Source of the DNA: CAYNNP01 sp964398215
GTDB lineage: Bacteria > Planctomycetota > Planctomycetia > Pirellulales > Pirellulaceae
Direction: 5' to 3'
Length of the DNA: 52,143 nt
NCBI GenBank assembly: GCA_964398215.1
Contig: CAYNNP010000018.1
Coordinates: forward strand, 1 to 52,143
Positions 5,113 through 16,600 of the stretch are shown one piece after another. A program made the position numbers and the translations under genes. Each line of letters begins with the position of its first letter. The first letter of the stretch is position 1. The notes beneath the pieces are model-generated. The model searched no databases. It saw only the letters and a program-made list of their open reading frames with translations, and was not told the DNA's origin.

Positions 5113-7545
5113 TCATTTAACGGGACGTTTTACCAAACGCGTTTTTTCCAAGAATGCTTGCTGGGTTTCGCGGCAGAGGTGCAGCAATTCATTTGTCATT
5201 TCTAGGATCTCGGCCATTTCGCCATCCTCGTTCATCGCGAACTCGATGCGTTCTGACAGGTCGGCGATTTCCTCGACACCTTCGCGACGCGCCGTCAGTT
5301 TCAAGCGGCCAGCGAGAGCATGCAAGCTCTTTTTGTTGCTTTGGTCGGCAGCGCTTGCAATGCGTTCGATCTGTTCGCCGATTCGTAGTGCCGTCTGCTT
5401 GGAGACCGAAAGCGAACTTGGCGACTGTGTTTGATTCAGCTCAGTCAAAACTTCAATGAAGACTTCAACGATATCGGGATCAAACTGTGTGCCAGCACAG
5501 CGACGCAGTTCAATATACGCCTCTTCGGGGCTTGCGCCCTTTCGATAACAGCGGTCAGATGTGATCGCGTCATAGGCGTCAGCAATCGTCAGGATCCTGG
5601 CGCCCAGTGGAATATCTTTGCCGCGTGGCAGGTCCTGGTGCCGTGAGTCCTGTGCGTAATGAGCATGGTGGGTGCGGATCGTTTCAGAGAGTTCGTCACA
5701 ATGGAATGCAGAAGCAACGATCTCGACACCGATTCGATCGTGCTGCGACATCACAGCCCATTCTTCTTTGGTCAGTTTGCCCGGCTTCAGCAAGATCGCA
5801 TCGGGCACACCAATTTTCCCGATGTCATGCAGCAGCGCCGCGATCTCCAGAATGTAGCAGTCAGAGATTGACATCAGCCGGCTGGCGGTGGCGACGCAGT
5901 AGTCTGCAACCCGGCGACTGTGATCGGCAGTGTCGGCGTCACGGAAACCAAGTGCGCTGATCAATGCTGCGACAGCGTGGAATGGAATTTTGGATTCGTT
6001 TTGCGGCGCTGAACGCGGCAATGGCTTGTTTTCTTTGGCAGTCTTCATCGCCTCGGTGTTCAAACTGCCAAACGAAGTGACTTTGTTTCTACCGTTGCGT
6101 TTGGCGTGGTAAAGCGCCTGATCCGCTTGCTCGATGATGTCTTGTGGCTGTTGCGCGCCAAACGTTGTGCAAGACGTACCCAGGCTGGCGGTTACTTTCA
6201 GGCCATTGTCCAGCACAATTTCCTCAACCGCGACACGCAATCGTTCGCCTGCGATCAGCGATTGATCTTCGTCAGTGTGCGGCAGCAGCATACAGAATTC
6301 TTCGCCGCCGAAACGGCAAATGATATCACCGTCCCGCAGAGTATAGGCCATCGTCGCACCGACTTTGCGAAGCACGTCATCGCCCGCACTGTGACCATGG
6401 TTGTCATTGATCGCTTTAAAGTGGTCGATGTCCAGCATCACACAGCTAACCGGATGCCCATGACGCTTGGCTCGGCTCCATTCCTTTTCGACTAACTCGA
6501 AAAACGCACGTCGATTGAAACAGTTCGTCAGTGGATCTTTGGTTGCAAGCTCGCGCAGTTCAACATTCTGCTTGCTGATTTCTTCACGACTAACAGCCAA
6601 TTCGCGGAGCATGGTTTCCAGCTCAGCTTCTTTCTCTTTTAGTTGCGTCACATCCTCGAAGCAGATCAATAGCCCGCGGTTGTCTTCGTCATCACCGCTG
6701 ATCGGAGCCGATTTGACCATGAATGTTTTTTCATCGTCATCGCTGCTAACAACACTTGGATACTCCGAGTCATTGTCGCGGACAGTCTCGAACCAATTGG
6801 CAGCTCGGGTATCATTCGCTCGTTCTGAGGACAAATGAAACTCGAATTTGTCAATCGACAGGCCTTGCAAGTCCTGCGGCTTCATGTGCATCGAATCTGC
6901 AAACGAGTCGTTTGCCAGCACCACGCGGTTTTCGTGGTCCAGGATCAGAAGTCCGCTTGTGATTGTGTTCAATGCCGATCGCACTCGACTGGGAACACTC
7001 TTGGTCGGATCCATCTGGTTCAGCATTTTGGACAAGTACCAGAACGCCAGCAGCAAGAACACGGCTGGGAAAAACAGCATCATCCTAAAGTAGGGATGTG
7101 TATAGAAGCTTTTCCAACTGAACGCTTCCATGGCATTGAACCGAATTTCGATCACACCCCAAGGTTCATTGCTGGCGGTCACAATCGGCACAATCACACA
7201 ATCGCTGGCACCGTTTTTGGCTGCACTCTCGTCCCAATGCGATTGATGTTCGCCAAACTCGCCAAGCAGCGAACCGTCGGATCGACGGACAGCGGCAGAC
7301 GCAATGTCATCGTTGCGCCGATAGATTGAATGAATCGCGTCGGCCATCCGTTTGCCGTCTTGCTTCAAATCGTATTTCGAAACGCTAATTGCGATCGCTT
7401 CGCATAGCGAAAGCCGCCCTTTCATGCGTTCTGCGCGTGCATCGGGCAACAAGCCTGTTGTCATCGTCAACAGCAAGACGGTGATGGCAACAAAGGCCAT
7501 CCCGATCGCGACTCGCATTGTTGGTGATAAGTGTTTTGGCTTCAT
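5113..7545 (-). CDS. Membrane sensor: PAS, GGDEF, degenerate HD-GYP and HPt-like domains
   Basis: An 810-residue predicted c-di-GMP signalling protein of the inner membrane. TM1 is at about 11-33, a periplasmic sensory region at 34-152 and TM2 at 153-174. A PAS-like domain spans about 186-300 and a coiled coil 300-333. The GGDEF domain (335-490) has an intact RFGGEEF active-site loop at 411-417 and an inhibitory RxxD site at 404-407, so cyclase activity is plausible. The HD-GYP domain (520-705) keeps H542, H573-D574, H602 and H626-H627. However, the usual HHExxDGxGYP segment reads HHAHYAQDSRHQDLPRG, without E, DG or GYP, so phosphodiesterase activity is doubtful. The last 80 residues (LHALAGRLKLTAR around H742) resemble an HPt four-helix module. 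It starts 57 bp after the giant gene's stop on the same strand, possibly co-transcribed. Confidence 0.9.
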   Translation of the reverse strand: MKPKHLSPTMRVAIGMAFVAITVLLLTMTTGLLPDARAERMKGRLSLCEAIAISVSKYDLKQDGKRMADAIHSIYRRNDDIASAAVRRSDGSLLGEFGEHQSHWDESAAKNGASDCVIVPIVTASNEPWGVIEIRFNAMEAFSWKSFYTHPYFRMMLFFPAVFLLLAFWYLSKMLNQMDPTKSVPSRVRSALNTITSGLLILDHENRVVLANDSFADSMHMKPQDLQGLSIDKFEFHLSSERANDTRAANWFETVRDNDSEYPSVVSSDDDEKTFMVKSAPISGDDEDNRGLLICFEDVTQLKEKEAELETMLRELAVSREEISKQNVELRELATKDPLTNCFNRRAFFELVEKEWSRAKRHGHPVSCVMLDIDHFKAINDNHGHSAGDDVLRKVGATMAYTLRDGDIICRFGGEEFCMLLPHTDEDQSLIAGERLRVAVEEIVLDNGLKVTASLGTSCTTFGAQQPQDIIEQADQALYHAKRNGRNKVTSFGSLNTEAMKTAKENKPLPRSAPQNESKIPFHAVAALISALGFRDADTADHSRRVADYCVATASRLMSISDCYILEIAALLHDIGKIGVPDAILLKPGKLTKEEWAVMSQHDRIGVEIVASAFHCDELSETIRTHHAHYAQDSRHQDLPRGKDIPLGARILTIADAYDAITSDRCYRKGASPEEAYIELRRCAGTQFDPDIVEVFIEVLTELNQTQSPSSLSVSKQTALRIGEQIERIASAADQSNKKSLHALAGRLKLTARREGVEEIADLSERIEFAMNEDGEMAEILEMTNELLHLCRETQQAFLEKTRLVKRPVK

Positions 7546-7602
7546 AGATCCGTGCTCTTGTCAAACTTACGCCAAGATCTGGTCCTGTGTGTCCACAATT
7601 TT

Positions 7603-10600
7603 TTAGTTGGTTTTATTTCGCACAAGGTCTTCCAGCGACTCGTCCTCACTCTCATTGCCCGCAGAATCAGCATCCTTTTCTTCATCTAGGATCGGCAATG
7701 GGTCCATGAACTTCCAGCCAGGCATCATCGACATCAAGCTACTAACCAGATAACCGCTCCAAACCGTCCAAAGCACATAGAAGTATGAAATCGCCGCGAA
7801 TAGAAACGCTGCGACTCCTGCAAACAATCCGCCAAACACACTTTCAGGGGCTTCGCGATCGCTCATTTCGTCCAGTGAATCCCACAGCAATGATTCATCG
7901 GTAGACTCATCCTGCTCGGCTTGCTCCTCTTCTTTGGCTTCCTGTTCACTATCGCGCGAGTAGTCAAGGAACAGTTGGTCAAACGACGTGTCTCGATCAA
8001 AGTTGTTCAGCGCGTCAGTGACTGCATTCGTCGCAACGTTCTGCTGAGCGTCTGCGTTATCGGAATCAGTCTGGCCTTGAACGGCTCCCAAAGTTTCTTC
8101 GATGGCATCTGCCTCGGGGTCCATTTCTTCGATGCTAGGCGATGTGCTCTCCGGTTCTTCGATTTGGACCGGATTGCTGGAAGTCGAATCCAGGACTTCT
8201 GGCGAAATGCCTTTGGCTGGATTCGGATCGGATCCATCGATCGGGCCGCTAGCCGAAGGACGGCCGATTCCGCCGCCGCCAATGTTGACGCCGATTTCCA
8301 CCGTGACCAATTGCGTGTTCAATTCACCATCGGTCGCTTGATACGTGAAAGAATCGATTCCCAAGAATCCCGCGTCAGGAACGTAGGTGAAAGAACCATC
8401 GGGCGCGAAATCCAATGTTCCATTCTGCACATCTTCCACGACGACGGCCAACAAAGGATCATTTTCTTCATCGATATCGTTCGTCAACACGTTGCCGGCT
8501 ATGTCAAGGTTTTCTCGTTCCGGTGTGATCGAAAACTGATCGCTTACACCAATCGGTGCGTCGTTGACAGGGCTAACGGCAACGAACACTTGAGACGTTG
8601 TCGAAGTCGAAGTCACACTTACCGTTCTGTCACTACCGCTTGGGTTTGATTCCGTGGCGGTGGCAGTGATCGTCAACACGAAGTCTTGAGGCGGTCCATC
8701 GTCTGGCGTGACAGTGATGTTTTCAAGCGTCCAACCCGAGACGTCGACGGTCCCGTCAGGTGTGGTTGATAAGTAGGAATTCGTTCCGTCGCTGATCGTG
8801 ACTCCGGGTCCAATGTCACTAATCACGACTCGCAGTGTTTCACTTCCATCGGTATCGGCGACAATCGCACTCAGGCCGATCGGCTGGCTTTCGATTCCCT
8901 CAGCCGCCGTGATGCTGGCAGGGACCGTCATGATGGGAGGATCCGCGACCGCATCTAGCCGAATGTCTACGGTTTCTTGGATCGAGGACTCTGCGACTGC
9001 AACGGTTGTGTCGCCATCGGTTGGGTTTGATTCCGAACTCGTCGCAGTCACTGTCAGCTGGAACTCAGTATCGCTGTTCGGTGGCGTGAACAACGTCAGT
9101 CCAGCCAGTTCGTTTTGCGTCAGTGTCCAAGTTCCATCACCAAGATCGGTTCCGGCACTCAGTGAGCTACCCGCTGGCAGACCGCTGATTTGTACAACAA
9201 GCGTTTCGCTTCCGTCGTTATCCAGTAGTTCACCGCTGATGTTCAAAGCGATCGCGTCGTCTTCGTCGGCCACGATCGATGTGTCAACTGTTAGCGTTGG
9301 CGTGTCGGCAACCGCATCGATTTGCAAGTCGATTGTTTCGGTGGTCGTTGCGGGGCCACCTACCACGGTTGGATCCGATGGGCTTGGATTCACCTCGGTG
9401 GCAATCGCTGTGACGGTCAATTGGATTTCGCCATCACTATTGCTTGGTGGTGTGATTGTCAGGTCGGCCAAATCTTCTGGCGAAAGCAACCAAGTTCCGT
9501 CAGCTTGGATCGTTCCGGCACTCAAGACAGCTCCAGCGGGAACACCGCCGATCGAAACCAGCAGTTCTTCGCTTCCGTCGGTATCCAGCAGCGAAGCATC
9601 AATGTTCAGTGCGATTGGTTGATCTTCGACGCCCGTCGCCGTGCTGGTAACACCCAGGTTCGGCGCGTCAGCTACCGCGTCGACAACAAAGTCGATGGTG
9701 TCGTTGACTGTGATCGGTGGCGTATTGTCACTTGGGTCACTGCTGAACGAAGTCGCCGAAATGTTGACCGAGAATTCTTCATCGCTATTCGCAGGAGTCT
9801 CAACCGTCAGGTTGGTCAAGTCCCAGTCGGAAATGTCGATCGAATCTTGATCAGCGGAACCTGTAAAGCGATTGACTCCGTCGGTAAACGTCACACCAAC
9901 CGGAACCCCGCTCAGAGTCACTTGCAAGGATTCGCTGCCGTCGGTTTCAGGCACCGACGCATCGATCTGGAATACAGCACTTGGGGTGTCTTCCGCGATG
10001 TTCACTTGATCCGGAGTCACCAAGTTTGGCTGGTTGATCTCGTTGTCATCAATCGTGACCGTTGCCACAGAATCAGGACCAATCGCCGCGTTGCCATTCA
10101 CTGAGTCAAGTGTAATGGTGACAGTCTCGTCTTGTTCTAACCGCAAATCGTCGATCACACTGAGGTCGATCGTAGCCGTGGTTTGCCCTGGCAGCAAAGT
10201 CACGCTTCCCGGCAACGAGACGAAGTCGGCACCGCTCGTCGCTGTTCCAGAAACGGTATACGTAACGGTGGTCAGTGAATCGCTAGGGTTGCTAAGTGAA
10301 ATTGTAAATTGTCCATCGACCGGCGAAGTTCCTTCGGCCGCATTTGGAACATTCGCGACGATGCTAACAACTGCGTTGTCGTCATCTGCGATCGTGATGA
10401 CTCCGGCCGCCGAGTCAATCGTAATAGCCGAGTTGTCGGTGGAAGTAATCGTCAAGGTGACGTCTTCGCTAGCTTCCGCAATGTTATCGTCGATGGCAGT
10501 GATGTCGATTGTCGCTGACGTCAGGCCAGCCGGAATCACAACACTGCTAGTTGTCGGATCAAAGTCAGTGCCTTCTGTGGCTGTGCCTGCAATCTGGAAA

Positions 10601-13600
10601 AATACGGTCGTGTCAGTATCGGCAGGCGTGTTCAGCTCGATCGTAAACTGCCCATCATCGTTGGGTTCTGCGGCAACAAGATCGCTTGCGGTTACCGAGA
10701 CGACCAAGGGATCGTTGTCGGTCAAGCTGATCGTTGCTTGCGGTTGACTTGCCAAGACGGTTGCCGGGTCACCAGAGTCGATTGACTGCAAGGTTACCGT
10801 GATAGACTCGGTTGATTCCGCCACATTGTCGTCGACCGCGTTGACATCGATCGTCGCGCTGGTTTGGCCGGCAATGATCGTTACCGTGCCCGAGAGCGGC
10901 GTGAAATCACTGCCGGAATCGGCGGTTCCGTCGACGCTGTAACTGATGATCGTATCGACCGCCGCCGGGGCTGAGAGTTCAACTGTGAATTGACCATCGT
11001 CTCCGGATTCACTGGCGTCGGCAGTCGGTTGGATCGTGACGCGGATCGAATCATTATCAAGAATGCTGACGGTTGCAGCACTGCTTGTGGAATCGATTGT
11101 TGTGTTGGGTGCTCCCGATACGCTATCCAGACTGACCGTTACCGTTTCGTCCGATTCGACATCCAAGTCGTCGATTGCTTGGACATCCAGTGTTACTGAT
11201 GTTTGTCCAGCCGGGATCGTTACGCTGCTCGCGATCGGCTGGTAATCATCTCCAGCGGTCGCGGTGCCTGCAACGGTAAAGAAGATGACAGTGTCGGTGT
11301 TCGTTACATTGCTTTGGGTGAATGTGAACTGACCATCGTCGTTCCCTTCGGTGGCAGCCGGATCGTTGGCGACAACGGAAACCAGTGGCGTGTCGTCATC
11401 AGCCAAAGTAATCGTCGCACTGTCGATAGGACCGACGCTGATATCATCGTCGCCAGTGATCTGGTCCAAAGTAACAATGATCGTTTCGGTGTTCTCAGGC
11501 AACGAATCATCGTTAACAGAAATGTCGACCGTCGCCGTCGTCTGTCCAGCCGGAATCGTCACAACACCACTTAGCGGCTGGAAGTCATCGCCAGGACTTG
11601 CATCGCCACCCACGGTGTAGGTGACCGTCGTATCCGAATCACTTGGTGTGCTGAGCGAAATCACGAACTGGGCATCGTCACCCGGTTCGGCCGCCGAAGA
11701 ATCCACAGCCGCAATGTTGACTTGCGCGGTATCGTCATCGGTGATCGAAACTGTTGCAGTGTTATTAGTGCCAACCGATATTTCGCTGTCGCCAGCAGTG
11801 ATTTGATCAAGTGTAACGGACAGGGTTTCAGTGCTTTCGACCAAGTCATCATCGATGACACTCAAGTCGATGATTGCGAAGGTTTCCCCGGCTGGAATCG
11901 TGACCGTGCCGCTAAGTGCCACGACATCTGTGCCTTGGATTGCGTCGCCGCTAACGGTGTAGCTAACTGTTGTGTCAGTGTCGCTGGCAAAATCGAGCGT
12001 CACGGCGAACTGCCCGGCGTCGCTCGGTTCGCTCGCATCTGGATCCGTCGCGATGATGTTAACGGTAGCAGAATCGTCGTCAGCAATCACAACACTGGCT
12101 GTGTCATTCGACGAAATCGCAATCGCTGGGTTACCACTACTGATTTGATCCAAGGTAACCGTGATGCTCTCGTTGTCTTCCAAGATGGAGTCATCAAGCA
12201 CGTTGATATCGATCAGCACGGACTGTTGCCCAGCCAAAATCGTTGCAGAACCGGAGACCGTTTGGAAATCCACGCCCGCTTCCGCGTCGCCGCCAATCGA
12301 ATAGTCGACAGTCGTGTCAGTGTCGCTTGGCTGGCTGAGCGTGATTGTGAACTGACCGTTATCCGTTGGCTCAGCAGCCAACGGATCGCTCGCTTCGATA
12401 CTGACGAATGGAGTCTCGTCGTCGATAATGTTGATGGTTGCCGCGTCATCGTTTCCGATTGAAATATCGTTGTCGCCGGAAACGACTTCGTTGATCGACA
12501 AGGTTAGATTTTCGGTCGATTCCAACAAGCTGTCGTCCAGTACACGCACATCGATCAAGGCCGATGTTTCGCCTGCTGGTATGACAACACTGCCACTCAA
12601 AACCTCGAAGTCTTCGCCTTCGGTCGCGGTTCCGTTGATCGTGTACGAGACCGTTGTGTCAGTATCGCTTTGCGAGGACAAGTTGATGGCGAACTGCGCG
12701 TCATCGATTCCTTCGGTTGCTGTGTCCTTGGGAGCATCTGCGTTAACAACAGCGGTGTCATCGTCGGCAATCGTAATGGTTGCCGCGTCAGCCTCGCTGA
12801 CCAAGACATCTGGATCGCCAGAAACAATATCAGTCAAAGTAATCGTCAGGTTTTCAGTTTCTTCCAGTACCGAATCGTCCACGACGCTAACGTCAATGGT
12901 CGCAGAAGTTTGTCCGGCGGGGATCGTAACCGTGCCCGGCAGAGCAACGAAGTCATCGCCTTGGGTTGCATCGCCACTGACGATGTAACTGACCACCGTG
13001 TCTTGATCGCTCGGGTTGTTAACGGTAACGGTGAACTGACCTGGCACACTAGGTTCTGACGCGTTCTCGGTTGCCGTGATCGAAACCGTGGCAGTATCGT
13101 CATCTGCGATCGTCACAGTTGCTGTGTTTTGCGAACCGATGGAGATATCCGAGTCGCCTTCGGTAACGCTCTGCAGCGTCGCCGTCAGGGTCTCGCTGGA
13201 CTCAACTAGATTGTCATCCAATGTTTGGACGCCGAAGGTGACGGAGGTTTCACCCGCAGGGATCGTGACTGTGCCACTTAGCGGTTGGAAATCTTCGTTT
13301 TCAGTCGCGTCTCCACTGATGACGTAGGAAACGATCGTGTCCGTATCACTCGGATTTGTCAGTGAAACAGTGAATTGACCATCGGTAGAAGGCTCCATCG
13401 CCGAAGGACCTGTCGCGACGATGTTCACTTCAGCCGTATCGTCATCTGCGATAGTGACCGTCGCCGCGTTGCTTGGTCCGACCGAAATCTCGTCGTCACC
13501 GGCAATGATGGAATCCAAAGTCAACGTGATCGATTCCATTGCTTCTAAAACATTGTCATCGATTACCGTGACGTCGACGTTCGCTGTGGTTTGGCCAGCC

Positions 13601-16600
13601 GGAATGGTGACGGTGCCAGTCAGCGGCTCGACGTCATCGGCGGCACCGCTGATCGTGTAGCTGACAATCGTGTCAGTGTCGCTCGGGTTGGTCAATTCGA
13701 CAGTAAACTGACCATCGTCGTTCGGCTCCGAAGCGTTCGGGTCGTTCGCAGTCACGTTGACTTGGGCAGAATCATCATCAGTGATCACAACCGTATCGCT
13801 GGAGTTGCTCCCGATCGTGATGTCCGCATCGCCCGATACGATTCCGTCCAAAGTCAATGTAACTGACTCAGCGGATTCCAGTGCATTGTCGTCGATTACC
13901 AAAACATCAACCACTGCCGATGTTTGTCCGGCGGCGATGGTCACGGTACTTGGGATAGCCGCAAAATCGTCTGACCCGGCGGTGCCACTGATCATGAACG
14001 AAACAACTGTGTCACTATCGCTGGTGGTGGACAGGGTGATCGTGAACTGACCATCGCTGGAAGGCTCGGAGGCAAGAGCTTCGTTGGCGACCACATTGAC
14101 TTGGGCCGTATCATCATCGGAAAGACTCAGTTCTGCTGAAGTCGTTCCGAGACTGATACCTGGATGCCCAGCAGCAATCGAATCCAACGTGACCGTCAGC
14201 AATTCGGATTGCTCCAAGACTTGATCGTCGATCACGCTAACATCAATCGTCGCATCCAGCTCTCCAGCCAAGATCGTGATGGTTCCTGAAACCGGCGCGA
14301 AGTCGATACCCGCAGTTGCATTACCACCGATCGTGTATTCGATCACAGTGTCCGAAATGCTTGCTGACGTGAGCGATACAGTGAACTGGCCGTTGTCGTT
14401 GGCTTCTCCCGCAACATTGTCGGTTACCGAAATGTTGACTTGAGCCGTATCGTCGTCGGCGATGGTTATGGTCGCAGTGTTGTTGCTGCTGATCGTGATT
14501 TCGCTGTCGCCACTAGCAATTGAATCCAAAACAATGGTCACGTCTTCGGTATTTTCCAGAACAGCGTCGTCCAATGTTTCGACGTTGATTGTGGCGGTCG
14601 TTTCGCCAGCAGGTATGGTGACTGTACCGGTCAGCGGCTCGAAGTCTTCGCCGCTGGTGGCAGAACCGGTGATTGTGTAAGTCACCACTGTGTCACTGCC
14701 ACTTGGGTTGTCCAGCGTGACTGTGAATTCCCCATTGTCGGTTGGTTCAGCGGCATTCGGATCGCTCGCTGTCACGGAGACAGTTGCCGTATCGTCGTCG
14801 TTGATTTGTGCTGTCGCACTGTCCGCCGACGAAATCGTTGTGCTTGGGATCCCGGACACAATCGAGTCTAGATTGACGGTCAAGCTTTCAGTGTCTTCGA
14901 CGATCAAATCATCCAGAACTTGCAAGTCGATAAACGCTTCTGTTTCGCCAGCCACAATCGTGACCGTACCACTCAGCGGCACAAAGTCTTGTCCGGCAAC
15001 GGCGTCGGAAACGACGGTGTAGCCAACGACGGTATCAACCGAACTCGGCGTACTGAGTTGTACTCTGAACTGCGCACCGTCGGCTGGCTCACTAGCAGTC
15101 GCGTCGATAGTAGTAATGCTAACCGCGGTTTGTTCGTTGTCCGCAATTTCGATGGTCGCCACGTTAATACCGATAGCGATATCAGTGTCGCCAGATGTGA
15201 TTGCATCGACCGTCAACACAACTGTCTCAGCTGGTTCGGCAACGGCGTCATCCAAAACTGACAAGTCGATATTGATAGAGACTTGGCCGGCGGGGATCGT
15301 GGCGGTTCCAGTCAGCGGCGTGAAGTCGTCACCCGAAGTCGCTGTTCCTGTGATGTTGTAAGAAACAACGGTATCCGTGTCGCTCGGGCTGGTCAGCAGA
15401 ACGGTGAATTGGCCACCGTCGCCTGGTTCCATCGCTGCCGGATCAGAAGCAATAACATGCAGCAAGGCTGTATCGTCATCCAGGACATTAATCGACGCGG
15501 TTGCTTGGCTGCCAATCGATACGTCTGGGTTGCCGGCATCAATCGAATCAAGTGATGCCGTGACCGTTTCAGTCGCTTCGAGAATGATGTTGTCGATGGC
15601 AGAGACTGCGATCACAGCAGACGTGTCGCCGGCCGAAATCGTGACCGTGCCAGACAAAGGAACGAAGTCGCTGCCTGGGCTCGCGTCTCCACTGACCGTG
15701 TAAGAAACAACGGTGTCAACGTCGCTTGGGTTGGTCAATCGAACGGTGAACTGGCCAGCACTGTTCGGCTCGGCAGCGTCCATGGTTGCTTCGATGGTTA
15801 CTTCGGCGACATCGTCGTCCAACAAGTTGATCGATGCCATGTCGGCAATGCCGATGCTAATATCGCTGTCGCCCGATTCGATCAGATCCAACGTCAGAGT
15901 GACAGATTCAGTGGATTCCACGAGGTTGTCGTCGAGAGTGCTGATGTCAATCGTTGCGTCGGTTTCGCCAGCCGCAATCGTGACAGTTCCAGACAAAGCA
16001 CTGAAGTCTTCACCGGATACAGCATCGCCACCGATCGTGTACGAAACCACGGTGTCAGTTGAACTTGGATTGGTAAGGCTGACGGTAAAGGTGCCGTCAT
16101 CGTTCGGTTCGGCGGCCACGTCATCCGTTGCTACCACGGTTACTTGCGCAGTGTCGTCATCAATGATATTGACCGTCGCCGCGTTGGCAGTGCCGATGCT
16201 GATGTCTTCGTCGCCGGAATCGATGTTGTCCAGCGAAACCGTTATCGACTCGGTGGCTTCAACAATCGAATCGTCCAGCACGCTTACATCGATGGTTGCC
16301 GAAGTCTGCCCAGCAAGAATCGTGACAGTTCCGCTTAGCGGTACAAAGTCGTCGCCACTGTCCGCGGTTCCCGTAACGGTGTATGAAACCACGGTGTCCG
16401 AATCGCTCAGGCCAGATAGTTCAACTGTGAATTGTCCATCGTCGCCAGATTCGGCGGATGTGTCGTCATTGGCAACAATGGTGACTTCCGCGACATCGTC
16501 GTCCAGCAAAGCAATCTGCGCTGAATCGTTCGATCCGATCGAGATATCTGAATTTCCAGAAATGATGGTGTCGATCGTTAACGTTACCGACTCGGTGGCT

